In this document: piece after piece, positions 26,577 to 35,210 of the stretch | How positions within the stretch are numbered: position 1 is the first letter of the stretch | How the letters are laid out: each line of letters begins with the position of its first letter | Assembly: GCF_001275675.1 (NCBI RefSeq) | Contig: NZ_LITM01000016.1 | Location: forward strand, 51,287 to 99,186 | Direction of reading: 5' to 3' | Origin: Lysinibacillus sp. FJAT-14745 | Lineage (GTDB): Bacteria > Bacillota > Bacilli > Bacillales_A > Planococcaceae | Length of the DNA: 47,900 nucleotides | Translations under genes and position numbers: made by a program | Notes under the pieces: model-generated | Told to the model about the DNA's origin: nothing | Databases searched by the model: none | What the model saw: only the letters and a program-made list of their open reading frames with translations

Positions 26577-28004
26577 ATGATGTTGGTGACTCAGAAAAGA
26601 CGAAAGGTAGTTGTTGTAGGCGGTGGTATTACTGGCCTCACAGCTGCGTTCTATTTGCAAAAAGAAGCAAGCGCAAAAAAATTGCCGTTAGATATCGTAC
26701 TTGTCGAGTCGTCATTACGTCTTGGCGGAAAAATACAAACACTGAGAAAAGATGGCTTAATTATCGAGCGCGGGCCAGAATCTTTTTTTGATCGTGAGAA
26801 CTATGTATATGCTTTGGCAAAGGATTTAGGCATTGAGCAGGAAATGATTACAAGCAATACAGGACCGACTTACATTGCCGTTGGTAGTCAATTGTATCCA
26901 ATCCCGAGCAATCTTTTGTCCGGGGCAACACCACATGTCTCGTCATTTATTGCTTCAGGTTTGTTTTCACTTAGCGGGAAAGTTCGTGCAGCGGGGGATT
27001 TTTTCATTCCTCGCTCTGCACAGGATGATGATCAACCATTAGGGCAATTTTTTAGAAGAAGATTCGGTGCTGAAATCGTAGAAAATCTAGTAGAGCCATT
27101 ACTTGCAGGAACATTTGCTGGTGATATTGAGCAGTTAAGCATGCGCTCAACATTCCCACAGCTCTATGGATTAGAACAAAAATATCGTAGCCTACTAATT
27201 GGTATGAAAAAATCTGGTACGAATTTTTTAAGTAACAATCTCAAGACGAAAGATAAGGGGATTTTTCAAACATTTAATAATGGTCTGGAGACACTTATCG
27301 AAAAACTTGAAGAATCACTACTTCCCGGGACAGTTATGAAGGGTGTTAAAGTTGAGGAAATTGAGCATGGTAAGGATGGGGCTGTCCAAGTTGTGTTTAA
27401 CAATTTTACACAATTAAAAGCAGATGCTGTTATTATTGCTACACCATTTAATGTAGCAAGAAAAATGTTCAGTAAACACCAGTTATTAACGGAATTGAGT
27501 ACGATGAAGGCAGCTACTATTGCTACTGTGACAATGGCATTTAAAAAAGAACAGTTAGGCGATTTAGATGCGTTATCATTTTTTGTCTCTCGAAATAGTG
27601 ATTTTTCAATAACCTCTTGTACGTGGATTAATCGAAAGTGGCCTGGCACAACGCCAGATGATTACGTGCTGTTACGCAGTTATATTGGCCGAGTGGGCGA
27701 CGAAGCAATTGTAGCGTTATCTGATACAGAAATTGAAAAGACCGTATTGCAGGATTTAATGAAAACAATTGGTGTAGATGGAGAACCGTTAATGACAGTC
27801 GTTTCCCGCTGGAAAAATGCCATGCCACAGTATACGGTAGGACATGAGGCGAAGGTAGAGCGTGTAAAACAAGAATTACGTGAACATTTTCCGACTGTCA
27901 AGCTCTCGGGGAGTTCCTTCGAAGGAATATCAATACCTGAGTGCGTTGAGCAAGGCAAAAATGTTGCTGACGAAATAGTAAAGGAAATGTTTGCGGATTT
28001 GTAA
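26577..28004 (+). CDS. hemY: Coproporphyrinogen III oxidase, FAD-dependent (HemY/CgoX)
   Basis: A flavoenzyme of about 475 residues that oxidises coproporphyrinogen III to coproporphyrin III. The FAD-binding fold is at the N-terminus (VVVVGGGITGLTAAFYL), followed by ERGPESFFDR and the C-terminal GSSFEGISIPECVEQGKNVA that closes the cofactor site. The start is ambiguous: GTG 26574, ATG 26577, ATG 26580 and GTG 26586 are all in frame behind a weak AAAG site. The last would give the short N-terminus typical of the family. It lies 14 bases after hemH and ends in a strong terminator. HemQ, the final enzyme, is not in this window. Confidence 0.95.
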   Translation: MMLVTQKRRKVVVVGGGITGLTAAFYLQKEASAKKLPLDIVLVESSLRLGGKIQTLRKDGLIIERGPESFFDRENYVYALAKDLGIEQEMITSNTGPTYIAVGSQLYPIPSNLLSGATPHVSSFIASGLFSLSGKVRAAGDFFIPRSAQDDDQPLGQFFRRRFGAEIVENLVEPLLAGTFAGDIEQLSMRSTFPQLYGLEQKYRSLLIGMKKSGTNFLSNNLKTKDKGIFQTFNNGLETLIEKLEESLLPGTVMKGVKVEEIEHGKDGAVQVVFNNFTQLKADAVIIATPFNVARKMFSKHQLLTELSTMKAATIATVTMAFKKEQLGDLDALSFFVSRNSDFSITSCTWINRKWPGTTPDDYVLLRSYIGRVGDEAIVALSDTEIEKTVLQDLMKTIGVDGEPLMTVVSRWKNAMPQYTVGHEAKVERVKQELREHFPTVKLSGSSFEGISIPECVEQGKNVADEIVKEMFADL

Positions 28005-28023
28005 GGAATAAATGGTTACTAGT

Positions 28024-28066
28024 AAAGTAGTACAAACATGAAAATCAATGTTTGTACTACTTTTTT
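28024..28066 (+). terminator. hemHY terminator
   Basis: AAAGTAGTACAAACAT and its complement form a 16-bp stem with an eight-base loop, then a T run. Confidence 0.88.
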
Positions 28067-28286
28067 ATTGCTTATAGGAAATTCGGTAATGCTAGACATC
28101 TACCGACGACAACTTCTTCATTTCTCACATGCATACATAAGCTAATTGACAACATACTCCTTACTATAATCGATGCAGTAAATGTGCAACTAATTTGTTG
28201 GTTGAACAAATGCTCGTAGATGTAGCATAACATCATAATAATCGTGAAATTTGCTAGTTTTCTTTGTCATAAATTTACCTCTCAAG

Positions 28287-28312
28287 TTTCACTCGAATTT
28301 CACAATTGTGAA
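28287..28312 (+). promoter_or_regulatory. Candidate response-regulator site: direct repeats plus palindrome
   Basis: TTTCAC occurs at 28287-28292 and 28298-28303, an 11-base period typical of OmpR-family sites. The second copy is part of a perfect 14-bp palindrome, TTCACAATTGTGAA (28299-28312). TATAGT follows at 28315. It lies 30 bases ahead of the operon that encodes an OmpR-type regulator, so autoregulation is plausible. Confidence 0.45.
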
Positions 28313-28340
28313 GTATAGTTAAGAAACAGAGGTGATGATG

Positions 28341-29303
28341 TTGAAAAAATGGGTATTCTTCATTTTTGCTTTAGTACAGCTTTTATGGCTAGCAGGGTGT
28401 ACGGAGAAATCGTTTGAGCCTATTGAACGCGATCAGAATTTTATTGCGTCCTTAAATATACAAGAGCCTTCGCTAGATTTTATAGATGGACAAGGGAATG
28501 TGATGGCAACATGGTTATTTGACAAAGCTTACTCAGGGGCAATACTGCTCGAGAATGATCGTGTGTTATTGTATGGTCATCAATTAAATGAAATAGACGT
28601 CTATACACTTTCAACCGGAAAGAAGCTCTATTCCAAAAAAGTACAGCTTGGTACAACGAATGTATATTATGCTGAAAATAAAAAACAGTTTTTTATTACG
28701 AATAGCAAAACAAATACAGTGACAAGCTTTGATGAGAAGGGTAACGAACTGGCAACACAGAAGCTAGGTAATTATCCTATGTCAATGGCAGCCTATAAAG
28801 ATAAGCTATATGTGATTAATTATAAAGATACGAAATTATCGGTGTTAAATATAGAAAATCTAAAGGTTGAGCAAGAGTGGCCGATTCAAAAATCATCACA
28901 TGGAATAGCCATTCTTGAAGAGAAAAATGAACTATGGCTTGGCGGTCATGGAGAAGGAAGTAAACCGAATAGCTCTGTTAAAAAATATGATCTTATGACA
29001 GGCGTAAAAAAAGGGGAGATAAAAATGCCTTTAATGCCTGTTGGATTAACAAAAACAAAGGATGCAATCCTCGTTGTAAGTCATGGCCATAATGATTTGT
29101 ATGTTGCCGACTTTGATGGAAATGTGAAATGGCAGCAAGAGGTAGGAGCTAATCCATTTGCCGTTAATCAGTTTAAAGATTATATTGTTGTCGCTGGCTA
29201 TGATGACCATACTTTGTATTTCATAAAAGAAGGTCAGGTGAAGAAAACAGTTGATGTGGGGAAAGGTGCATTTCAACTGTTAGTGAGGGAGGAAAAAATG
29301 TGA
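28341..29303 (+). CDS. Lipoprotein with beta-propeller-like repeats (YncE-like)
   Basis: About 320 residues. The signal peptide ends in the lipobox LAGC, so it is anchored outside the cell membrane. The rest is beta-rich with repeating short blocks (RVLLYGHQLNEIDVYTLSTG, KLYVINYKDTKLSVLNIENL, DLYVADFDGNVKWQQEVG) like the blades of a YncE/quinoprotein-type propeller. No cofactor residues are evident. The start is probably TTG 28341, six bases after AGAGGTG; ATG 28338 and 28335 are alternatives. Its stop overlaps the response regulator start (GTGA), so it may be an external sensory or accessory component of the kinase system. The function is unknown. Confidence 0.75.
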   Translation: MKKWVFFIFALVQLLWLAGCTEKSFEPIERDQNFIASLNIQEPSLDFIDGQGNVMATWLFDKAYSGAILLENDRVLLYGHQLNEIDVYTLSTGKKLYSKKVQLGTTNVYYAENKKQFFITNSKTNTVTSFDEKGNELATQKLGNYPMSMAAYKDKLYVINYKDTKLSVLNIENLKVEQEWPIQKSSHGIAILEEKNELWLGGHGEGSKPNSSVKKYDLMTGVKKGEIKMPLMPVGLTKTKDAILVVSHGHNDLYVADFDGNVKWQQEVGANPFAVNQFKDYIVVAGYDDHTLYFIKEGQVKKTVDVGKGAFQLLVREEKM

Positions 29304-29983
29304 CAACTATATTAATTGTTGATGATGAGCAAGATATGCGTAATTTAATAGAAATGATGCTCCATAATGCAAAAATTGAGACTTTAACAGCAGCGAGTGG
29401 AACAGAAGCCTATGATATTATTGTACGTGAAAAAATCGATTTAGTACTACTTGATGTGATGATGCCGCATGAAGATGGCTTTGCAGTGTGTCAAAGTATA
29501 CGTGCGATGTCGAATATACCAATTATTTTCTTGACAGCACGTGATGCGAATGAGGATAAAGTTAAAGGCCTAACAATTGGCGGAGATGATTATATTGTAA
29601 AACCCTTTACAAACGATGAACTCGTTGCGCGAATCCAAGCTGTGTTAAGAAGAAGTGGTACTAATATTGAAGAGTTGCAGCAAAAATATGTGATGCTTGG
29701 CCCTATTAAAATAGATGAGACAGCACGCAAGGTATCTGTAGATGGAAAGAGTGTTCCGCTTACTTTAAAGGAATTTGAGTTATTACATTTATTTATGAAA
29801 AATCCTGGAAATGCTTATACGAGGGAGCAATTACTTGAACGCATTTGGGATATTGATTATGTAGGGGGCACAAGAACTGTTGACACTCATATAAAAACCT
29901 TGCGTATAAAGCTTGGAAAGGAAGCGGCAGGGCATATTCAAACCGTTTGGGGAGTGGGCTACCGTTTTGATCCTGGCGAATGA
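29300..29983 (+). CDS. OmpR-family response regulator
   Basis: 227 residues. The receiver domain (1-118) shows DDEQD at the acidic pocket, phospho-acceptor Asp52 in LLDVMMPHEDG, Thr in FLTARDA and Lys in GGDDYIVKPF. A winged-helix DNA-binding domain (about 130-225) ends GYRFDPGE. The start is the GTG at 29300, overlapping the lipoprotein stop, with GGGAGGAAAA before it. Its stop overlaps the kinase start (ATGA). It is expected to be phosphorylated by the following kinase. Confidence 0.93.
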   Translation: MTTILIVDDEQDMRNLIEMMLHNAKIETLTAASGTEAYDIIVREKIDLVLLDVMMPHEDGFAVCQSIRAMSNIPIIFLTARDANEDKVKGLTIGGDDYIVKPFTNDELVARIQAVLRRSGTNIEELQQKYVMLGPIKIDETARKVSVDGKSVPLTLKEFELLHLFMKNPGNAYTREQLLERIWDIDYVGGTRTVDTHIKTLRIKLGKEAAGHIQTVWGVGYRFDPGE

Positions 29984-31368
29984 AAAAGATTTCAACACGC
30001 ATTTGGCTATTAATCTTTGCATTTTTAATCATTACCGTTGTCTTTATGTATGTCCTAACTAATTATTTATATGAACGGTTATATGTAGAAGACACGGAAG
30101 AGATGATGGTAGAAGTAGGGACAAAGCTACAAACGATGTATACCGGTAGTAAGGTGAAGGATGAATTTATTGCAGACATTGAACATTTTGCTAATTATTC
30201 GAATTTGAATATTTTTGCAGTAAGAAATCCGCGAGAACTAAGTGCCTGTGTACCATTTGATATTGATTTCGAAACATTAATTGGCTCAGAAGAGCGCCAG
30301 CAATTACTTGCAGGTGAATACGTACAAAAAATTGGGTATGAACCCCGATTTGATAGACAGCTAATTTCGGTAGTACTTCCGCTAGTAGATCAAAATAGGC
30401 TTGAAGGGATTATTTATATTTACTTCCCTCTAGCAAAAATTAGTGAGTTAGCGAATAATGAAGTCATTTTCTTATTTGTCAGTGCCTTTATATTTTTAAT
30501 TGTCATCAGCTATTTAATTTATAAAGGAATTCGTCACATTATGCGACCATTAAGTAATTTACAAAGAGCCGTTGAGCAAATGTCATACGGAAACTATGAA
30601 ACACGTGTGCCAGTTCATTCAAAAGATGAAATCGGAAAGCTATCGAGCACCTTTAATCAAATGGCAGAGGCGATTCAACAAGAGGATGAAGCTCAAAAAA
30701 CGTTTTTAGCGACAGTTTCACATGAGCTACGGACACCCATTAGTTATGTAAAAGGGTATAGTGAAGCAATGCAGAATGGCATTATACCAGAAAACCAAAA
30801 AGAGGAAACGATCCAGCTGATTGTGCGTGAGGCAAATCGAATGGAACGCTTAACGAATGAATTACTTCAACTTGCTCGTATGGAAAATGAACAAACAGAA
30901 ATTACTTTATATCCAATTCCTCTTGCCGAAACATTACGTGAGGTTCAAAAAATATTAACGCATCAGGCAAAGAAGAAGAGCATTGCACTCCATTTGGATG
31001 CTGATGATGCATTAATCATCCAAGCTGATGAAGTAAAGCTGAAACAAATTTTTATTAATATTATTGAAAATGCCATTAATTACTCGTATGAGCTGTCAAA
31101 GGTTGAAATTACTGCTTTTGAGGACAATGGCAGTGCACAAATACTCATTAAGGATTATGGCATGGGTATCCCACAAGAGGATTTATCGCATGTAACGGAG
31201 CGCTTTTATCGTGTTAACAAAGCGCGGAGCCGAGCAGATGGTGGCAGTGGACTAGGCTTGTCGATTGTTGAACAATTGTTGAAGCAGTTACATGGCAAGA
31301 TAGAGATTGAGAGTGAAGTTGAAAAAGGCACAGTTGTAAAAATTACGTTGCCGTTAATGGAGGAATAA
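29980..31368 (+). CDS. Sensor histidine kinase
   Basis: 462 residues. The first membrane helix (about 8-28) and the second (about 165-185) flank an outside domain of about 135 residues. A HAMP linker follows (about 187-240). HisKA has His248 in FLATVSHELRTPISYVKGY. The ATPase domain has its N box at NIIENAINYS, then DYGMGIP and GGSGLGLSIV. It is coupled to the response regulator by a four-base overlap and followed five bases later by a YtkA-like lipoprotein. The signal is unknown; the two flanking lipoproteins suggest something at the outer membrane surface, possibly a metal or redox condition (inference). Confidence 0.93.
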   Translation: MKKISTRIWLLIFAFLIITVVFMYVLTNYLYERLYVEDTEEMMVEVGTKLQTMYTGSKVKDEFIADIEHFANYSNLNIFAVRNPRELSACVPFDIDFETLIGSEERQQLLAGEYVQKIGYEPRFDRQLISVVLPLVDQNRLEGIIYIYFPLAKISELANNEVIFLFVSAFIFLIVISYLIYKGIRHIMRPLSNLQRAVEQMSYGNYETRVPVHSKDEIGKLSSTFNQMAEAIQQEDEAQKTFLATVSHELRTPISYVKGYSEAMQNGIIPENQKEETIQLIVREANRMERLTNELLQLARMENEQTEITLYPIPLAETLREVQKILTHQAKKKSIALHLDADDALIIQADEVKLKQIFINIIENAINYSYELSKVEITAFEDNGSAQILIKDYGMGIPQEDLSHVTERFYRVNKARSRADGGSGLGLSIVEQLLKQLHGKIEIESEVEKGTVVKITLPLMEE

Positions 31369-31373
31369 AAAAC

Positions 31374-31886
31374 ATGAAAAAATGGTTATTGGCATTAGTC
31401 GCAGTACCTGCATTATTAGTAGGTTGCGGAGAAAAGAAAGAGCCAGCAGCTTTACCAGAGCCTGAGGTGGCTCAAATACCAGAAGTTGAAATTTTAACAC
31501 CGAAAGAAGTAGCGATCAATGAAACGATTGATCTTGCTGCGCAGGTTGAACAAGGTGGCAAAAAAGTTGATGATGCAGTTGTACAATTTGAGGTATGGGA
31601 ATCTGGTAAACGTGATCAAGGGCAAATGATTGACGGTAAATTAGAGAAAGATGGCGTTTATAAAGCGACGACTAAATTTGACCACGATGGGGTATATTAT
31701 ATGTATGCTCATACTACTACAGGCAATGGTGTTCATAGTATGCCGAAGCAACAAATTACTGCTGGTAGCCCTGATATGACGAAAGTTTTACCAGAGGATG
31801 AAAAAGCAAATAACAACAGCATGGATCATAATATGATGAATCACGGTAATGATAATTCTGAGCATAGTGATCATGAAAAAAAATAA
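31374..31886 (+). CDS. YtkA-like lipoprotein with a His/Met-rich tail
   Basis: 170 residues. The signal peptide ends in the lipobox LVGC. A beta-sandwich YtkA/FixH-like domain covers about 40-130 (VEILTPKEVAINETIDLAAQV, VQFEVWESG, DGVYYMYAHTTTGNG). The last 25 residues are rich in His, Met, Asn and Asp (MDHNMMNHG, EHSDHEKK), a pattern often seen in copper-handling proteins. GGAGG lies ten bases before the ATG. It is the last gene of the lipoprotein and two-component operon. Metal binding is inferred from composition only. Confidence 0.8.
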   Translation: MKKWLLALVAVPALLVGCGEKKEPAALPEPEVAQIPEVEILTPKEVAINETIDLAAQVEQGGKKVDDAVVQFEVWESGKRDQGQMIDGKLEKDGVYKATTKFDHDGVYYMYAHTTTGNGVHSMPKQQITAGSPDMTKVLPEDEKANNNSMDHNMMNHGNDNSEHSDHEKK

Positions 31887-31945
31887 AAAAAATACCCATT
31901 AAATGCTTGCATTATTTTTAAAATAGGAATATGATAATGACCAGA

Positions 31946-31968
31946 TGACCGAAATGGTTTTCTGGTCA
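31946..31968. promoter_or_regulatory. Putative YhgD operator 1
   Basis: TGACC-N13-GGTCA inverted repeat, 57 bases ahead of the yhgD start. It sits inside a longer 13-bp inverted repeat, GATAATGACCAGA and its complement, that could also form a hairpin ending the upstream operon. The same 23-bp pattern recurs ahead of yhgE. Confidence 0.6.
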
Positions 31969-32024
31969 TTATCGTTTTCGTGTACAAAGGCATGTACATA
32001 ACATAACAAGAAAGGATGTTACTA

Positions 32025-32597
32025 ATGGATCGTAGGCAGGAAATTCTTGAAGCAGCTGCAAAATCCTTTACATTGTTTGGTTACAAGGCAACAACGATGG
32101 AGCAAGTGGCTAAAATCGCCAATGTCGGTAAAGGGACGATTTACACATTCTTTGCGAATAAAGAAATTTTATTTCAAGAGATAGCTATGTCACTTATACG
32201 AGAGATGCAAGCAGAAGCAAATGCAGTGTTGGATGCATCAGCTAGCTTTATGGACAATGCGCACAATGCTTTAATGAAAATGCTACAGTTCCGTGAAAAA
32301 CATCTTTTATTTGCGAAGTTATTAGAGGAAGAAAAGGAGCTACGAACGCCGGCAGTTAAACAAGTTTTAGTTCGCATTGAGACTGAAATTTTATCCTACG
32401 TTACTGTATTAATTCAAAGACGTATCGATAAAGGAGAAATTAAAGATTGTGATGCAGAATTAGTAAGCTTTCTGTTGTTAAAGGCGTATCTAGCATTTGT
32501 CGTTGATTGGCATGAGCTACATGGCGACATTATTCCTGAAGAAAAGATACTAAATCTTTTCAAGGAAACAATTTTCCGTGGACTAGTTTTAACTTGA
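32025..32597 (+). CDS. yhgD: TetR-family repressor (YhgD-like)
   Basis: 190 residues. The N-terminal helix-turn-helix (about 5-50) shows RRQEILEAAAKSFTLFGYKA, TTMEQVAKIANVGKGTIYTFF and KEILFQ, the standard TetR pattern; the remainder is an all-helical ligand-binding and dimer domain. AAAGG lies nine bases before the ATG at 32025; an ATG three codons earlier overlaps that site. It lies directly upstream of yhgE, as in B. subtilis. Matching inverted repeats stand ahead of both genes, so it probably represses itself and yhgE. Its ligand is unknown. Confidence 0.9.
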   Translation: MDRRQEILEAAAKSFTLFGYKATTMEQVAKIANVGKGTIYTFFANKEILFQEIAMSLIREMQAEANAVLDASASFMDNAHNALMKMLQFREKHLLFAKLLEEEKELRTPAVKQVLVRIETEILSYVTVLIQRRIDKGEIKDCDAELVSFLLLKAYLAFVVDWHELHGDIIPEEKILNLFKETIFRGLVLT

Positions 32598-32663
32598 TTT
32601 GCTGAGCTAAAAGGTGAATCAAGGACAGTCTAGTGAGGATTTAGGTTTTTTTTTGAATAAAAA

Positions 32664-32686
32664 TGACCGACTGACGTTTTTGGTCA
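32664..32686. promoter_or_regulatory. Putative YhgD operator 2
   Basis: TGACC-N13-GGTCA, the same length and arms as operator 1, 25 bases ahead of the yhgE start. The two sites also share a GA after the left arm and a T-rich right half. Confidence 0.6.
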
Positions 32687-32711
32687 AATAGTATAGGAGT
32701 GAAGAAAACTT

Positions 32712-34901
32712 ATGATTAAAGCTGAGTGGCTGAATATCTTTAAAACAAGAAAAATGCTTGTTTCAATAATCGCTGTATTATTTATCCCAGTCATGTACGC
32801 AGGCATGTTTTTATGGGCGTTCTGGGATCCGTATGCAGGCCTGCCGAATTTACCAGTAGCAGTTGTCAACCAAGATAAGGGCGCTGAAATGGAAGGCGTT
32901 AAATTAGATATAGGGAAAGACTTGGTTAAAAATCTTGTCAAGAGTGAGCAATTTAAATTCGTTGAAGTATCCAAAGAAGAAGCTGAAAAAGGCCTAAATG
33001 GTCGAGAGTATTATATGACTCTAGAAATTCCAACAAATTTCTCTGAGCATGCGACTACGTTATTAGATGAAAAACCTTCTAAATTAGTCATGAATTATAT
33101 TCCTAATGAAGGATTAAACTTCCTGAGTGCACAAATTGGTGATTCAGCAATGGGAAAAATACGTGCGGAAGTGAATAAACAAGTTTCAACTACTTATGCT
33201 GAAAAATTATTTGATTCTATTACAAAACTTGGAAATGGTTTTACAGAGGCTGCTGATGGCTCGAATAAGCTAGATGAAGGTGCTAAGTCTGTAGCAAATG
33301 GAGCAAAAGATTTAAAAGGTTATCTTGCGCAACTAGCATCAAGTACAGTTGAATTGTCAAATGGTACAGATAAAATTACTAAAGGTGCTGGAGCCGCTGC
33401 AAAAGGTGCGAATGACTTATCTACTGGTCTAGTAAAAATACAAGACGGTACTGGACAGCTACACCAAGGTGCACAGCAAGCAGCATCTGGAGCAACATCT
33501 CTTGAGCAAGGTGTATCACAATATACACAGGGTGTATCAAAGGTTCAAGCAGGTTTAGCTACAATTAACGATAAACAACAACAAATTAGTGCAGGTGCAG
33601 CATCAATTGCTGATAATGCAGGTGCATTAAATGGTGCAGCCGGCCAACTAACAGCGGGTTCTGCAAAAGTAGAAGCAGGTATCACTGCTTTATCTAATCA
33701 ATTACAAGGCATGATGGCTTCATTGCCAGAAGAACAAGCTGCAGTATTAAAACAAACATTAGCAGAGCTACAAGCAGGAAGTGCAAGTGTGCATAATGGC
33801 TTAGGTTCTTTAACTGCTGGTACAGAAAAATTACAAGCTGGTGCTAAACAAGTAAGTTCTGGTGCATCACAAATTGCAGCAGGTCAATCACAAGTGTTAG
33901 CAGGTGCTAATGAGTTAACATCAAAAAGTGGTGCGTTAGTCCAAGGAGCAAAAGGTCTTCAAGCTGGTAACGCAACACTTGCTCAAAAATTAGGTGAATT
34001 AAATACTGGTGTTAAGACAGCCGTAACAGGTTCTAAAACATTGGCTTCAGGTTTAAATGAGCTAGCAAGTGGTTCAACAACATTAAATAAAGGTACATCA
34101 ACGCTTGCATCTAAATCAGGTGAATTAGCAGCAGGTTCTGCAACGCTTGCTGATGGTACAACTAAACTAGTAGATGGTACATCAACTTTATCTAGTAAAC
34201 TAGGTGAAGCTAGTGAAACAGCAAAAGGAGTTCATGCAGGTAAAGACACATATGATATGGTAGGTAGCCCGGTTGAGGTTGAGAAAGAATCTGTTAACCA
34301 TGTACCTAACTATGGAACAGGTTTCTCACCATACTTTATCTCTTTAGGCTTATTCGTTGGTGCTTTAATGATCTCTATCGTTTTCCCATTTGTGGAACCA
34401 GCGATTCGTCCAAAAAATGGGGCAGCTTGGTTTACAAGTAAAATCTCAGTTTTAGCAATAGTCGGCTTAATTCAAACTATATTAACAGTGATTATTGTAA
34501 AATGGGGCTTAGGCCTTGAAGTATACAGTTTAGGATACTTCTTCCTAACAGCATTATTAACAAGCTATGTTTTCTTAGCTTTAATTCAAATGTTAGTATC
34601 TATTTTCGGTGATCCAGGACGCTTCCTTGCGATAATTGTATTAATTTTACAACTTACAACAAGTGCGGGTACATTCCCACTTGAGTTAATCCCAACACCA
34701 TTACAATGGTTTAATAAAGGATTACCAATGACATATACTGTTTCAGCATTTAAAGCAAGTATCTCAACTGGTGATACATCATTCTTAATGCAAAACTACG
34801 GAATTCTAGCAGGCTTCCTAGTAGCATTCTTAGCTATTACTTTCGGTTATTTCATGTTACTACACACAAAACGTTACTCAAAAGTAGCCGAAGAAAACTA
34901 A
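32712..34901 (+). CDS. yhgE: YhgE/Pip membrane protein
   Basis: 729 residues. One N-terminal membrane helix (about 14-36) is followed by a large outside region. From about 170 to 510 it consists of heptad-like repeats with Gly and Leu/Ala in register (for example KITKGAGAAAKGANDLSTGL), typical of the YhgE/Pip/EsaA group and likely a long coiled coil. Five or six membrane helices of the ABC-2 type close the protein (from about 540). Relatives include the Lactococcus phage infection protein and EsaA of type VII secretion; the transported substrate is unknown. The ATG at 32712 has TAGGAGTG upstream. Probably controlled by YhgD through the inverted repeat just upstream. Confidence 0.9.
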   Translation: MIKAEWLNIFKTRKMLVSIIAVLFIPVMYAGMFLWAFWDPYAGLPNLPVAVVNQDKGAEMEGVKLDIGKDLVKNLVKSEQFKFVEVSKEEAEKGLNGREYYMTLEIPTNFSEHATTLLDEKPSKLVMNYIPNEGLNFLSAQIGDSAMGKIRAEVNKQVSTTYAEKLFDSITKLGNGFTEAADGSNKLDEGAKSVANGAKDLKGYLAQLASSTVELSNGTDKITKGAGAAAKGANDLSTGLVKIQDGTGQLHQGAQQAASGATSLEQGVSQYTQGVSKVQAGLATINDKQQQISAGAASIADNAGALNGAAGQLTAGSAKVEAGITALSNQLQGMMASLPEEQAAVLKQTLAELQAGSASVHNGLGSLTAGTEKLQAGAKQVSSGASQIAAGQSQVLAGANELTSKSGALVQGAKGLQAGNATLAQKLGELNTGVKTAVTGSKTLASGLNELASGSTTLNKGTSTLASKSGELAAGSATLADGTTKLVDGTSTLSSKLGEASETAKGVHAGKDTYDMVGSPVEVEKESVNHVPNYGTGFSPYFISLGLFVGALMISIVFPFVEPAIRPKNGAAWFTSKISVLAIVGLIQTILTVIIVKWGLGLEVYSLGYFFLTALLTSYVFLALIQMLVSIFGDPGRFLAIIVLILQLTTSAGTFPLELIPTPLQWFNKGLPMTYTVSAFKASISTGDTSFLMQNYGILAGFLVAFLAITFGYFMLLHTKRYSKVAEEN

Positions 34902-34918
34902 AAATAGGAATTTTTACG

Positions 34919-34943
34919 CCCACCAATATTGGTGGGTGTTTTT
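34919..34943 (+). terminator. yhgE terminator
   Basis: CCCACCAAT and ATTGGTGGG form a tight palindromic hairpin followed by TGTTTTTT. Confidence 0.8.
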
Positions 34944-34956
34944 TGTGGTTAAATGA

Positions 34957-35036
34957 GAACTGCTCGGGTATCCCCAAAAACTGCTCGGGTATCCCCGAAA
35001 ACTGATCAGGTGCCAGGAATAACTGCTCGCCTCCAA
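34957..35036. repeat. 21-bp tandem array C (short)
   Basis: About four units of ACTGCTCGGGTATCCCCAAA plus one base, the last two degenerate (CTGATCAGGTGCC, CTGCTCGCC). The opposite strand reads GGATACCCGAGCAG, giving the TACCCG core shared with the other arrays. It lies between yhgE and the convergent yhfH. Confidence 0.85.
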
Positions 35037-35070
35037 AAAAAATCGCCACTTACAAAAAAACATACAAAAA

Positions 35071-35104
35071 AACAGCAGCCGATATGAGCGTATCAGCTGC
35101 TGTT
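35071..35104 (-). terminator. yhfH-side terminator
   Basis: AACAGCAGC and GCTGCTGTT form a 9-bp stem; on the minus strand it is followed by eight T. Confidence 0.75.
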
Positions 35105-35154
35105 TTGTAAGTGTAAGAGATTTAATTAATGGTTCATCAAAATATGATGAGGGG

Positions 35155-35190
35155 TGTCATTATTAGTACGTGTGGGGCACGTATATGACA
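35155..35190. other. Hairpin downstream of yhfH
   Basis: TGTCAT...TACGTG pairs with CACGTA-T-ATGACA (6 bp, an asymmetric interior loop, then 6 bp). It lacks a T run, so termination is not implied. Confidence 0.4.
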
Positions 35191-35210
35191 ATTACAGAAT
35201 AGGCAAATGC

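Noticed and set aside
28145-28170. Promoter TTGACA...TATAAT ahead of the lipoprotein operon
   Set aside because: The spacer is only 13 bases, too short for a standard SigA promoter, and it lies about 170 bases upstream of the start.
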